Positions 19,165 to 28,787 of a stretch of DNA of 64,000 nucleotides are shown here, piece after piece. The notes under the pieces were generated by a model. The model was not told the DNA's origin and ran no database searches. It was given only the letters and a program-made list of their open reading frames with translations. Both the position numbers and the translations under genes were made by a program. This DNA comes from Paractinoplanes lichenicola (lineage in GTDB: Bacteria; Actinomycetota; Actinomycetes; Mycobacteriales; Micromonosporaceae): contig NZ_JAENHO010000001.1 of the NCBI RefSeq assembly GCF_016785085.1, positions 434,001 to 498,000 on the forward strand, in the 5' to 3' direction. Positions within the stretch are counted from its first letter, which is position 1, and each line of letters starts with the position of its first letter.

Positions 19165-20415
19165 TCAGGCCGCGGCCGGGCGGCGGATCGCGCGTTTTGT
19201 GCGATACATGGCGGCGTCGGCGGCCGCCAGCACCTCGTCCGGGGACTGACCCGGGGCGGCTACGGCACATCCGATGCTGCCGCCCGCGCGGGCCGGTCCG
19301 CCGTCCACCATGAACTCCTCGCCGAAACACGAGCGCACTGCCTCGGCCGTACGCTCGGCCTCGGCGACGCCGGCCCCGGGCAGCAGCACGGCGAACTCGT
19401 CCCCACCGAGCCGGGCCACTGTCGCGTCCGGCCCGCAGACCCCGCTCACCCGCTCGGCCACCCCGCGCAGCAGGTCGTCGCCCGCCTGATGCCCCAGCGT
19501 GTCGTTGATCGCCTTGAAACCGTCAAGATCGATCAAGAGCACCCCGTACGACTCCCCGGCCGTCTCGAAGCGCTGCCACAACAGGGCGCGGTTGGGCAGC
19601 CCGGTCAGCGCGTCGTGGAAGGCGGCCCGCTGCAGCCGCTCCTCGTAGTCGCGCTGCGCCGTCACGTCGGCCAGCCCCACGATCGTGCCGTTCTCGACCC
19701 GTACGGTCTCGGCCAGCGCCCGCGCGACCGTCCCGTCCCCGCGGACCAGCCGCAGCTCCAGCCCCGCCGACCCGGCCGGCAGCCGCCGCAGGTCGACCGG
19801 GGCGCCGTCACCGCCGTACGCGCGCAACTGCTCGAGCGGACCGGTGAGCGCCGCCGCGGCCGGGTTGCTGAGAATGATCTCGCCGTCGTCCCCCACCACG
19901 ATCACCGGCGACGGCAGCCGCAGCAGCAACTCGGCCCGCTCGCGGCTCTGCGCCTCGATGCGCCGCAGCAGCACCTGCATGCCGTAGACGAGAAAGCCGA
20001 CCAGCATGCCGCCGGTCGCCCCCGGCTGCACCCCGATCCCCGCCACCAGCGGCACGACGATCGAGACCACCATGTAGCCGACGATCATCGGAACGAGCCG
20101 CCGCAACGACCCGGAGACGGCCCGGAAGAACAGCAGGAAGTAGATCGGGCCCAGCACCGGGTCAAGATTGCCCACCACGACGATCGCGACCGAGAAGGCG
20201 GCCAGCTCCAGCAGGTCAACCACGATCGGGGCCAGGCGGCCGAGGCGATACTCGAGGAACCGCACCAGCACCACCATGGTGAGCACGCCACCCCCGACGA
20301 CCGCGGCGAACCACGAGGCGCCCGTCAGGCTCACGTGCACCACCGACATCAGGGAAGCGGGCAGCATGCACAGCAGGAACGACAGACGCAGCGTCCGCAA
20401 CAGGTCACGACTCAC
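19165..20415 (-). CDS. Membrane-anchored PAS-GGDEF diguanylate cyclase
   Basis: From the GTG at 20415 the protein (416 residues) has an N-terminal membrane region of about six helices, a PAS-like domain (RLPSPVIVVGDDGEIILSNP) and a GGDEF domain. The GGDEF domain has HDALTGLPNRALL, DLDGFKAINDTLGHQAGD and an intact ARLGGDEFAVLLPG, so it should make c-di-GMP. The usual RxxD inhibitory site before GGDEF is not visible. The start overlaps the end of the decayed STAND gene by 11 bp, which suggests translational coupling to that gene. An upstream in-frame start would add 31 residues. Confidence 0.9.
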   Translation of the reverse strand: MSRDLLRTLRLSFLLCMLPASLMSVVHVSLTGASWFAAVVGGGVLTMVVLVRFLEYRLGRLAPIVVDLLELAAFSVAIVVVGNLDPVLGPIYFLLFFRAVSGSLRRLVPMIVGYMVVSIVVPLVAGIGVQPGATGGMLVGFLVYGMQVLLRRIEAQSRERAELLLRLPSPVIVVGDDGEIILSNPAAAALTGPLEQLRAYGGDGAPVDLRRLPAGSAGLELRLVRGDGTVARALAETVRVENGTIVGLADVTAQRDYEERLQRAAFHDALTGLPNRALLWQRFETAGESYGVLLIDLDGFKAINDTLGHQAGDDLLRGVAERVSGVCGPDATVARLGGDEFAVLLPGAGVAEAERTAEAVRSCFGEEFMVDGGPARAGGSIGCAVAAPGQSPDEVLAAADAAMYRTKRAIRRPAAA

Positions 20416-22623
20416 CGCCTGATCGTGCCCGACCCGCCTCACCGTCCCGGACCATCCCGGGTGCGATCCGGTTAGCTCGTTTTTCGCGGGCCCGGACCAG
20501 CCCGGCACGTGCGCGGACCACCTCGTCGCGGGTATCGCTCTCGGTCGCGCTGACCAGCGCCTCGGCGTAGAACTCGGCCGCGTCGTCCGGACGACCGGCG
20601 GCCAGGGCGGCGTCCCCCAGCCCGTTCAGCGACAAGGCCTGCCCGGACCGGTCACCGGTGACCCGCGCGACGGCCAGCGCCCGGCGGTGGTGCTCCGCGC
20701 CCTCGTCCGGCCGGCCCATCCGGATGCACAGATCGCCGATGGTGGCGATGACGTCGCTTTCGGCGTCGCGATGCCCGGACTGCCGAATGGTCTCCAGCGC
20801 CTGGCGCAGGTGGCGGCCCGCCGCCTCGAGCCGGCCGAGCCGCATCTCCGTCTCGCCCAGCCCGTGCAGGGCGTACGCCTCGTTCGACCGGATGCCTAGG
20901 CTTCGCGCCTGGTCCGCCGCCTCGATGAAGAAGCCGGCCGCCGCGGAGAACTCGCCCCGGTGCAGCGAGACGAAGCCCAGGGCGCACAACGAGCTCCCCC
21001 GTCCCTCCAGGTCACCGGCGAGCCTGTAGAGAGTCAAGGCCTGGTGGAGAACGCCGGCCGCCTCCTCGTAGCGGCCGGGCTTGATCAGTGACATGCCCAG
21101 ACAGTCCAAGGCGCGGGCCTCGCCCGCTTGATCCCCTGTCCGCCGGAAGACCTCGCGGGCGCGACGGTGATACGCGGCCGCCTCGCCGTGCTGACTCAGC
21201 CAGAAGTGCGCGACACCGAGATCGGTCAGGGCGTGCCCCTGCCCGATCTCGTCGCCGGTGCGCACGGCGACACGGTAGGCGTGTCCGTGCACGGCCAGGG
21301 CGTCCGTGTGGTGGCCGCCGCTGAGGTAGAGGAAGAGCACGCGGGCCAGGGTGACGGTGTGGGCCGCGGACTCCTGCGCGGCCGCGGCGATCAGGTTCGG
21401 GCGCTCGGTGTCGAGCCAGTCGCGGGCGGCACCCGGCTCGGCCAGGCGCGGGTCGGGGACGGCGCCGGGCGGCACCGGACGCCCCTGGAGATAGCGGGTG
21501 ACATCCCCGTACAGGGTGGTCACCGCGGCCGCGGACGTCGCCAGGTAGTGGTCGAGGAGGCGATCGAGGGTGGCCCGGCGGTCGCCCGGCGGGTCCTCGT
21601 CGCGGGCCCGGCCGATCGCGTACGCACGGACGAGGTCGTGGAACGCGTACCGGCCGGGCGCGGCCGCCTGCAGCACGTGGTCGGCGCGCAGCCGGTCGAG
21701 GCGGCCCTCGGCGGTGAGCAGATCGCTGTCGTCCAGCGCGGCCGCCGCGTACGCGTCGAAGTCCTGCCCCGGGTGCAGCGCGAGCCGCCGCAGCAACGCG
21801 CGGATGTCGGTGGGCAGGCGCAGATACGACAGGTCCAGCGCGGCCTCGACCCCGTTCTCGAGGCGCCGGTCCGCGTGCCGCTCGTCGAGCCGGTCGGCGT
21901 GGTCGGTCAGCGTCCAGCCCGGCGTCCGGCGGATGTGCCCGGCGACCAGGCTCAATGCCAGCGGCAGGCGCCCGCAGCGATGGGCGATCCGGGCGGCCGC
22001 CTCCTCGTCCGCCTTGGTGCAGGCGGTGGGCAGCAGAAAGGTCTGCGCTTCCTCGGCGGTGAAGACGTCCATCGTGAGGTGGGTGGCCGGGGCCAGCTCG
22101 GTCAGGCTGTGCCGGCTGGTGATCAGCGTGGCGCAGCCCGGCGTGCCCGGCAGCAGCGGCGCGGCCCCGGCCATACCCTCGATCGCCGAGATGACCACCG
22201 CGTCGCCGCGCGCTCGGCGGCCCGGCACAGCCGATCGAGCTCCGCGGCCCGGCCGGTGAAGTCGGCCAGGTCGGGCGGCAGCCGGTCGTGCACACGCACC
22301 TGGGACGCGGCCTCGCTCTCGCCCGCGATCGCGCGCAGCGCCTGACGCCACTGGGCCACATACCCCACGTCGGGGTGCAGCGCCTCGACGACCGCCGCCA
22401 CCAGATCGTCGTTGAGCCGGCGCCGGCCGGGACGGAAGCAGTCGGCCACCGTGGACCGGCGCGCCAGCTCGAGCTCCGGGCGCCCGGCCGCGACCCAGCC
22501 CGCGTTGACCCGTTCGGTGATCGTCTCGTACGACGGCCGGCCCGCCCACGCCTTCAACCGGCGCAGCTCCTCGACGACGCCGTCGACGTCGCCCGCCCGG
22601 GCCGGATCGGGAGGACCCGCCAT
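20405..22623 (-). pseudogene. Decayed STAND (NB-ARC)-TPR regulator lacking its P-loop
   Basis: The N-terminal 130 residues match the intact paralogue at 35498-38029 (STVADCFRPGRRRLNDDLV, LPPDLADFTGRAAELDRL). The frame shifts at about 22205-22215, within a GC-rich run. It then continues VVISAIEGMAG and jumps directly to PLLPGTPGCATLITSR. Compared with the paralogue, about 92 residues are gone, including Walker A (GVGKT) and Walker B (LVVLDNA). The C-terminal winged-helix and TPR repeats (ALTDLGVAHFWLSQHGEAAA and similar) remain open to 20405. It cannot be a normal ATP switch. Confidence 0.85.
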
Positions 22624-22747
22624 GCATCCGAAACTATCAATCTCCGTGGCCCGCTCTGTCGGTCAACGGACTCTTGGCACCATCTGTCTTGCTCCGGGGT
22701 CATCCGGACTTCGGTTCTCCCCGGCCGGGTCCTCCGACACTCGGCTC

Positions 22748-23038
22748 ATGGACTGGGACGCGGACATCGAGATCGTCACCGACCTGGACCCGGCCCGGGT
22801 CGACGACATCCTGGCCGAGGTCGAGGAGGACGTGCTGGCCCGCTACGACCCGCGGGAGGGGGTGCTGCGGCTCCGCCACCGGCTGCGGGCCGCGCACTAC
22901 GGCGCCGCGCTGGTCGAGACCGCGGCCTGGCTCACCGGCGAGGCGCTTCCGGCCGTACGGCGGCAAGCCCGCGGCGGCCTCGTGCTGCGGCTCACTATGG
23001 CCCCGCGCGGTCTACCTCTCGCCGACCTGGAAGGTTGA
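22748..23038 (+). CDS. Small acidic protein of unknown function
   Basis: The 96-residue frame begins MDWDADIEIVTDLDPARVDD and continues ILAEVEEDVLARYDP, then RLRHRLRAAHYGAALVETAAWL. It has a mixed alpha/beta feel, no signal peptide and no membrane segment. I do not recognise a family. Its last 27 bp overlap the convergent OsmC gene. A ribosome site before the ATG is not obvious, so the start is uncertain. Confidence 0.6.
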   Translation: MDWDADIEIVTDLDPARVDDILAEVEEDVLARYDPREGVLRLRHRLRAAHYGAALVETAAWLTGEALPAVRRQARGGLVLRLTMAPRGLPLADLEG

Positions 23039-23446
23039 GACCGGCGTGCCCAGCTCCACGGTGCGCGAGACGGTGCACAGGCGGTCGTGCGACAGCCGGA
23101 TCACCCGGGGGGCCGCCTCGCGCGCGCGGTCGCCCTCCGGCCCGGGCGGGAACTTCAGGTCGAATTCCACCTCGAGATTCTCCATCCGGTTGGCGCCGTC
23201 CTCGTCCCGGACCTTGTCGCCCCGCACCCTGATCACAAACCGCTCCGGCTTCCCGCGACGGCTGGTCACCACGTCGACGTCGATGCCGGAGCAGCCGCCG
23301 ATGGCCGCGAGCAGCAGCTCGACCGGGGTGAAGTGCTCGTCGTCACCGGTGCCCAGGGCCAGGACCCCACCCCGTACGTTCCGGATCTCGTACGCGCCGA
23401 CACTGGTCCGCTCGATCTCCACCGACCGCTGGTTCTCACTCGTCAT
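23012..23446 (-). CDS. OsmC family protein
   Basis: The 144-residue protein has the OsmC/Ohr fold signatures, including the two redox cysteines: AIGGCSGIDV in the helix and DRLCTVSRTV near the C-terminus. YEIRNVRGG and HFTPVELLLAAIGG are typical of the YhfA/OsmC branch. Members detoxify organic hydroperoxides or related thiol-reactive compounds. Start ATG 23446 is chosen because it gives the standard length. A longer open frame upstream reads as unrelated low-complexity sequence. Confidence 0.92.
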   Translation of the reverse strand: MTSENQRSVEIERTSVGAYEIRNVRGGVLALGTGDDEHFTPVELLLAAIGGCSGIDVDVVTSRRGKPERFVIRVRGDKVRDEDGANRMENLEVEFDLKFPPGPEGDRAREAAPRVIRLSHDRLCTVSRTVELGTPVSTFQVGER

Positions 23447-23560
23447 GCCCGGGGACGCTACGCGCCTTTGATCAACGCCCGGAATACGGCACACCGGTTT
23501 TGGTGTCGCTCCCTGGCGAACGGGTAGGCAAACATCGATGGATTGGTCGGGAGGTGGATT

Positions 23561-25801
23561 GTGGCAGTTCAGCGCGCTGCCCGTCTTCTTTTCATGATCG
23601 GATTGGTGGGGGCCGCGTATTTCGCGCTCAGCCTTTTCGACCATGCCGCCCGCGCCGACAATAGTCAGACCGATCCACTCGTAAAGGCGGCCACAGCCGG
23701 CATTGGCACGTCCGATTCGCCCTCGAAAGCCGAGTCCTCGCGGCCCGCTCCGGCCTCCGGCAAAACAGGGCGGCTGCTACGGCCGACGACCGATCACGCC
23801 AAGCCGGAACGCCAAAAGATCACCTCCGGAGAGCAGTCACGCCAAAGCGTCCCGCTCAAGGCACCTCACCAAAAGGCAGCACCGGCCGAATCGACGCCGC
23901 AGCGGGCTGCGCCCCAGAAAACGACACTTCAGAAGGTCGCCGCTCCGACAACGACCCGCCAGCCAACCGCCGCCCGCAAGCACACGCCACAGAAGGCCCT
24001 ACCTCCGAAGACAACGCCGCGGAAAGCCACCGCCCTGACGGCGTCTGACCAGCCGGCCGCCTCGCCGAAGAGAACGCCAGACCGAGCCGCAGCCGAAAAG
24101 GCGACGCCGCTGAGGGCCGTCATCCCGGAAACAGCCTCCCCAAAAACCACCCCTCCTAAGCAGACGCTGCAGCGGGCCGCATCCCGGACGACGAAGGCCG
24201 TTGCTCGGACGACGACCGCGCGGACGGCGCTGCCTCTCAAAGTGGCCCACCCGGGGATCACGCTCCACAGCAACCCTTCCTCGAAGATCTCGTCCCCGAG
24301 ACTCGCCGCGCCGAAGACAACACCGCTCAACGGGTCCTCGCCGAAGACAACACCGCTGAACACGTACTCGATGAAGACGGCGCCGCTCAGGACTACCGCG
24401 CTGGAGACCGCAGCCCAGAGGACGGCGTCGCTGCGGACGGCCCGGCTGAAGGCGGCTCCCCTGGACGCCATCCCTTCGAAAGCGGCCTCGCTGAGAAGCG
24501 CGCCCCTTGAAGGCGCCATCCCTTCAAACGCGGCCCCGCTGAGGAGCGCGCCCCTTCAGGTGGCCCCGTGGAAAAAGGTCGAACGGCTACGGCTCGTTGT
24601 CACTCAGGCGGACAGGCCGGAGGGCGTGGCGCCGATTCTCCAGGCGGACCTCGGCCGGTGGGACCCGTCTCGTGGGGTTCAAGCGGAGGTCGATTCCTTC
24701 TTCGGATTCGGCGGCCACCCGGTATCGGCCCTCCGGGGTACGGCGCGGCCGACCACCGACGCGCTCGCGACATCGCTCACTCAGCGTGTCACCGTGCGGG
24801 TATCGGCCCTTCGGGCTACGCCGCGACCGGCCAACGACGCGCTCGCTCAGCTTGTCACCCTGCGGGTGCCGGCCCTCCGGGCTACGCCGCGACCGGCCAC
24901 CGACGCGCTCGCTCAGGTTGTCACCGTGCGGGTGGCGGCTATTACCGGGACGACGGAGCGAGTCGACGTTCCGAGACTCACCGTTCGCACCCTTCCGGAT
25001 TTATCCAACCGCGCGCTTCTCTCTCGATTGATCGCCGATCTCTCAGCTCTGGCACCACGGGCGACGCCGGCCCTGCCGGGACCGGTTCGTCCGGTCATGG
25101 CGATGATCGAAGAGCTGACGCACCAGGGCCCGTCGACCGTCCCGGTCACAACGGCACTCAGCCGACTGACACAACAAGGCTTACCAGCTCCTCAGACCGC
25201 AGCGGCACTCGATCGGCTGACAGGACAGAGCTTGCCAGCGTCTCAGGCCACTGCGGCACTCGACCCGCTGACAGGACAGGGCCTACCAGCTCCCCAGGCC
25301 ACAACGGCACTCGACCCGCTGACACGACAGGGTCTGCCCGCTGCCCCCACCACAATTCCGCTTGATCGACTGACGGGGCGAGGTCTGCCGGCTCCTCCGG
25401 CCACGGCAACGCTCGATCAGGTGACACAACGGACATTGCTGGCTGCCCCGGCTCTGGCGGCTCTTCAACAGTTGACGCGGCAGGCCCTTCCGGCGCCTCG
25501 AAACCAGCCGGCGTTGGTTCGGGAGCTTGAGCGTGCGGCATCGAGTGCTTCCGCGCCAATCATTCGCGAGCAGGCAAAACGGTCCAGCGGGCCCATTCCC
25601 GCGCCTGCCTCTCCCCCGCGGCCTGTCAACGGTCAATCGGCCGGTGGCGGGCATCTGCGTGACGCCGGTGGTGGCGCCGCGCCTCCGACGGGCACTGTCC
25701 CGTCCTCGTGGCGGCCGGAGATCGCCTCCGGCGCCGCCGAACAGCCCGCGGACGTCGTCGCCGCCGGGCGAAGTGTTCGTTACAGCGGTCCTCCCAGCTG
25801 A
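23561..25801 (+). CDS. Large secreted low-complexity repeat protein
   Basis: From the GTG at 23561 (GGGAGGTGG site upstream) the 746-residue protein has an N-terminal signal or anchor (LLFMIGLVGAAYFALSLF). About 290 residues of Lys/Thr/Pro-rich tracts follow, with KTTPxK and APLRSAPL-type repeats. A middle part holds 22-residue repeats (RVSALRATPRPANDALAQLV) at about 24798-24929. Seven 17-residue repeats (ALDPLTGQGLPAPQATT type) run from about 25147 to 25505, at an exact 51-bp spacing in the first four. The C-terminus is Pro/Gly-rich. Third positions look less GC-biased than in the neighbours. No known domain was found. Confidence 0.8.
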   Translation: MAVQRAARLLFMIGLVGAAYFALSLFDHAARADNSQTDPLVKAATAGIGTSDSPSKAESSRPAPASGKTGRLLRPTTDHAKPERQKITSGEQSRQSVPLKAPHQKAAPAESTPQRAAPQKTTLQKVAAPTTTRQPTAARKHTPQKALPPKTTPRKATALTASDQPAASPKRTPDRAAAEKATPLRAVIPETASPKTTPPKQTLQRAASRTTKAVARTTTARTALPLKVAHPGITLHSNPSSKISSPRLAAPKTTPLNGSSPKTTPLNTYSMKTAPLRTTALETAAQRTASLRTARLKAAPLDAIPSKAASLRSAPLEGAIPSNAAPLRSAPLQVAPWKKVERLRLVVTQADRPEGVAPILQADLGRWDPSRGVQAEVDSFFGFGGHPVSALRGTARPTTDALATSLTQRVTVRVSALRATPRPANDALAQLVTLRVPALRATPRPATDALAQVVTVRVAAITGTTERVDVPRLTVRTLPDLSNRALLSRLIADLSALAPRATPALPGPVRPVMAMIEELTHQGPSTVPVTTALSRLTQQGLPAPQTAAALDRLTGQSLPASQATAALDPLTGQGLPAPQATTALDPLTRQGLPAAPTTIPLDRLTGRGLPAPPATATLDQVTQRTLLAAPALAALQQLTRQALPAPRNQPALVRELERAASSASAPIIREQAKRSSGPIPAPASPPRPVNGQSAGGGHLRDAGGGAAPPTGTVPSSWRPEIASGAAEQPADVVAAGRSVRYSGPPS

Positions 25802-25912
25802 TTCCGCGGTTCGGAATCGGGCCGTCGCCGAATCTGGCGTCGGTCACCGGCCGGCTCCGGAAAACCGAGGACGCCGGCCTTCCCACCGCGAAATCCTGGC
25901 TGGGAGGCCATT

Positions 25913-26506
25913 GTGATCCGCATTCTGCTTGTTGAACCGATGAATCTGTTGCGCGGCGCCCTGGCCGCGACCCTGTCGTTGGAAGAGGATTTCTCCGTCG
26001 TCGCCGAGGTCGGCTGTCTCGCCGCCGCGGTCGACATGGCCCGCGCCGTGCCGCCCGAGGTGGCGGTGGTCAACGTCGAGTTGCTGACCGAGGACGGTTT
26101 GCCGCTGCTGGCCCGCCTGGGTTGCGCCACGCTGGTGGTGGCCGGTCCGGAGGCCCGCGTACGGCTCAATCGCGCGCTCGACGTGCACGTGGGCGGGGTC
26201 GTCGGCACCCACGCCGCGCCGTCGGAGCTGGTGCGGGGCATCCGGCGGCTGGTCCGCGGCGAGCGGGTCATCGACGCCGGGCTGGCCGTGGCCATGGTCG
26301 CCGCGCCGCGCAGCCCGTTGTCGGAGCGGGAGCTGCATGTGCTCACCGTGGCCGCGTCGGGGGTGCCGGCGGCCGAGGTCGCGGCCACGCTCAACCTGAC
26401 CGCGGGCACGGTCCGCAACTACATCTCGGTGATCCTGCGCAAGACCGGGGCCCGCAACCGGCTCGAGGCCGTACGGGTGGCCGAGCACGCGGGCTGGCTG
26501 CAGTGA
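25913..26506 (+). CDS. LuxR/NarL-type response regulator with a degenerate receiver
   Basis: The 197-residue protein has a receiver-like domain and a C-terminal LuxR HTH (LSERELHVLTVAASGVPAAE, then LNLTAGTVRNYISVILRKTG). The receiver lacks key residues: the phospho-acceptor position in VAVVNVELL is Asn54, and the acidic pocket reads VEP instead of VDD. It is therefore probably not controlled by normal phosphorylation. No kinase gene is adjacent. It follows the large repeat protein by 111 bp on the same strand. Confidence 0.88.
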   Translation: MIRILLVEPMNLLRGALAATLSLEEDFSVVAEVGCLAAAVDMARAVPPEVAVVNVELLTEDGLPLLARLGCATLVVAGPEARVRLNRALDVHVGGVVGTHAAPSELVRGIRRLVRGERVIDAGLAVAMVAAPRSPLSERELHVLTVAASGVPAAEVAATLNLTAGTVRNYISVILRKTGARNRLEAVRVAEHAGWLQ

Positions 26507-26615
26507 TCATGACTGATGTCATGCCGGCCGATGACACCGCTCACTGGGACCGGACCCGGCGGGCATCGAGGCTTATCGGTGGAAGTCACACAAATCCTGA
26601 TCACCAGGAGGAACG

Positions 26616-27182
26616 ATGACACACCGGCAACGAATCTCGATGATCGTGGTGGCTGTGGTCGCGGCGCTGGGGCTCGCCTCGGTGGGCGCCAACGCGGCCG
26701 CCGCCGCCCCGGTCACCAGGGCGCCCGCCCCGGTCGCCGCGGCCGCCGTGCCCAGCACCCCGGTCACCGGCACGTTCACGGACGCGGCCGGCGGCACCGG
26801 CACCTTCACCGGCGCCTTCACGCCCACGAAGTTCGTGGCGCAGAACGGCAACCTCCTGGCGACCGGCAAGCTGACCGGCACGATGACCGACTCGACCGGC
26901 ACCTCCCTGGGCACGGTCAACCAGTCGGTCAACGCGCCCGTCGCGATCGCGCAGGCCACGTGCCGGGTGCTCGACCTCGTGCTCGGCCCGCTGCACCTCG
27001 ACCTGCTCGGCCTGACGGTCGACCTCAACCAGCTGCACCTGGTGATCAACGCGGTGTCGGGCCCGGGCAACCTGCTCGGCAACCTGCTGTGCGCGATCGC
27101 CGGCCTGCTCGACCCGGTCCCGAGCGCCGGCGCGCTGGCCGCACTCCTCAACTTCTTGCTCGCCCTGCTCGGTCAGCTCTGA
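26616..27182 (+). CDS. Small secreted actinobacterial protein of unknown function
   Basis: The 188-residue protein has a signal peptide (ISMIVVAVVAALGLASVGANA). A beta-rich part follows (TPVTGTFTDAAGGTGTFTGA, FVAQNGNLLATGKLTGTM). The C-terminal region is rich in Leu, with two Cys: CRVLDLVLGPLHLDLLGL and GNLLGNLLCAIAGLL. I recall similar exported proteins in many actinomycetes, all hypothetical. A CAGGAGGAACG ribosome site precedes the ATG, and a strong hairpin ends the transcript. Confidence 0.8.
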   Translation: MTHRQRISMIVVAVVAALGLASVGANAAAAAPVTRAPAPVAAAAVPSTPVTGTFTDAAGGTGTFTGAFTPTKFVAQNGNLLATGKLTGTMTDSTGTSLGTVNQSVNAPVAIAQATCRVLDLVLGPLHLDLLGLTVDLNQLHLVINAVSGPGNLLGNLLCAIAGLLDPVPSAGALAALLNFLLALLGQL

Positions 27183-27199
27183 TCGGCCGCACCAGCAAG

Positions 27200-27227
27200 A
27201 GCCGCGCCCGTCCCCCCGGGCGCGGCT
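27200..27227. terminator. Bidirectional hairpin between convergent genes
   Basis: A perfect 11-bp stem (agccgcgcccg with cgggcgcggct) around a 6-nt loop lies 17 bp after the secreted-protein stop and 23 bp from the end of the convergent GH16 gene. It could terminate both. Confidence 0.7.
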
Positions 27228-27250
27228 CCGCTGTGTTCTCGATCAGGAGG

Positions 27251-28636
27251 TCACCGGCGGAACTGGATCCAGTTGACGTTGACGAAGTCGTTGGGCTGCC
27301 CGCTGGTGAAGGTCAGGAAGACCGTGTGCCGCCCCGACACGTTGGACACGTTGCCGGGCACGGACCGCCAGCTCTGCCACCCGCCGGTGTTGCCGAGCGC
27401 GAAGCTCCCGATCGGCGCGTTGCTCCGGTTGTCTATCCGCACCTCGACCAGCCCGCTGATGCCGGCCGCGGCCCCCGACGCCACCCGGGCCACGAAATCC
27501 CGTACGCCGCCCGAACCGAACTCGACGTTGTTGAACTGCACCCAGTCGCCGCTGCGGATGGCGCCGATGTTCTGCCCGCCCTCGCCGGCCGTCTCGACGA
27601 TCACGCCGGACTGCGCGTCGAACGATTCGGCCTGGATTTGCGCGTACGCGTCCCGGACGCCCCCGGGCGGCGGGGTGGTGGGCGGTGTCGTCGGCGGCGT
27701 GCTGCCCCCGCCCCGGGTGTAGACGGCGACGTAGTCGACCAGCATCGGCGCCCCGGGCACGGTGGCCGAGGTCGGCGTGCCGAAGCCGGCGACCCCGTTG
27801 GGGAACCCGCCGCCCATGGCCACGTTGAGCAGGATGTGATAGCCGGCGTGGTTGGTCATGTTGCCCCAGTGCGGCTCGCCGATCTGGTTCTGGTTGACCG
27901 AATGGAACTGCTGACCGTCCACGTACCACCGCAGTTGGTTGGGCGACACGCTGCGGTCCCACTCGAAGGCGTACGTGTGGAAGTTGCCCTGGCAGGTCGA
28001 GCCGGGGCAGGCCCGGCTGGCGCCGATGCCGTTGGTCTCGTTGCACGGCCCGCCCGGGTTGACGCCGCAGTGCAGCACGCCCCAGACGGAGTTGATGCCG
28101 TTGACGTTCTCCATCACGTCGAACTCGCCGATGGCGGGCCAGCTGTAGCGGTCGTTGCGGTACGGCGCGCCGAGCGCCCAGAACGCGGGCCAGTAGCCGA
28201 GCGCCGCGTTGCCGGTGACGTTGGGCATCTGGATGCGGCCCTCGAGGCGCAGCACGCCGCCGGCCGGGGCCTTGAAGTCGGTGCGCTGGGTCTCGATCCG
28301 GGCCGAGGTCCACTGGCCGGAGCCGTTGCGCAGCGGCGTGATGCGCAGGTTGCCCGCGCCGTCGTGCGCGACGTTGCTGGTGCTGTTGGTGTAGGTCTGG
28401 ATCTCACCGGTGCCCCACTGCGGCGGCCCGCCGGGATAGCTGGTGCCGGTGTCGATGATCCAGTTGGCGCCGCTGGGGAGGGTGTTCGCGGCGCCGGTGA
28501 AGTCGTCGGCCCAGACCTGGGTCCAGCCGCTGGGCGGTGGGGGCAGGGCGGCGTTGGCGGCGACGGCCATGGCGGCCGAGCCGGTCAGGGCGACGGTCGC
28601 GGCCACGACGGCCAGGAGACGGGTGCGGATAGTCAT
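27251..28636 (-). CDS. Secreted GH16 endo-beta-1,3-glucanase with C-terminal CBM6
   Basis: The 461-residue enzyme has a signal peptide ending near VAANAALP and a GH16 domain (about residues 37-300). The active-site motif is EFDVME (Glu171 nucleophile, Asp173, Glu176 acid/base). A Pro/Thr linker (GGGSTPPTTPPTTPPPGG) leads to a CBM6-type carbohydrate-binding module (IQAESFDAQSGV, SGDWVQFNNVEF). It should cut laminarin or related fungal/plant beta-glucans outside the cell. A CebR-like palindrome 36 bp upstream suggests sugar-responsive LacI-family control. Confidence 0.96.
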   Translation of the reverse strand: MTIRTRLLAVVAATVALTGSAAMAVAANAALPPPPSGWTQVWADDFTGAANTLPSGANWIIDTGTSYPGGPPQWGTGEIQTYTNSTSNVAHDGAGNLRITPLRNGSGQWTSARIETQRTDFKAPAGGVLRLEGRIQMPNVTGNAALGYWPAFWALGAPYRNDRYSWPAIGEFDVMENVNGINSVWGVLHCGVNPGGPCNETNGIGASRACPGSTCQGNFHTYAFEWDRSVSPNQLRWYVDGQQFHSVNQNQIGEPHWGNMTNHAGYHILLNVAMGGGFPNGVAGFGTPTSATVPGAPMLVDYVAVYTRGGGSTPPTTPPTTPPPGGVRDAYAQIQAESFDAQSGVIVETAGEGGQNIGAIRSGDWVQFNNVEFGSGGVRDFVARVASGAAAGISGLVEVRIDNRSNAPIGSFALGNTGGWQSWRSVPGNVSNVSGRHTVFLTFTSGQPNDFVNVNWIQFRR

Positions 28637-28671
28637 GGACTTGCCCTTCTCGTCGGGCTTCGCACAACTGA

Positions 28672-28683
28672 GGGAGCGCTCTC
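28672..28683. promoter_or_regulatory. CebR-like LacI-family operator before the GH16 gene
   Basis: gggagcgctctc is nearly palindromic around agcgct (five of six base pairs). It matches the known CebR-type operator gggagcgctccc of Streptomyces cellulolytic genes except for one base. Its position in the GH16 promoter region fits repression relieved by glucan breakdown products. Confidence 0.5.
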
Positions 28684-28787
28684 AGAGAAGTTTCGAGTCC
28701 GTTAAGTGACCATGTCAAACATGAACTGATGTCGATGTCCGTTCGGGCAATGGGGGCCGGAGCGACGCTCGGGCACAATGCCGCAGC

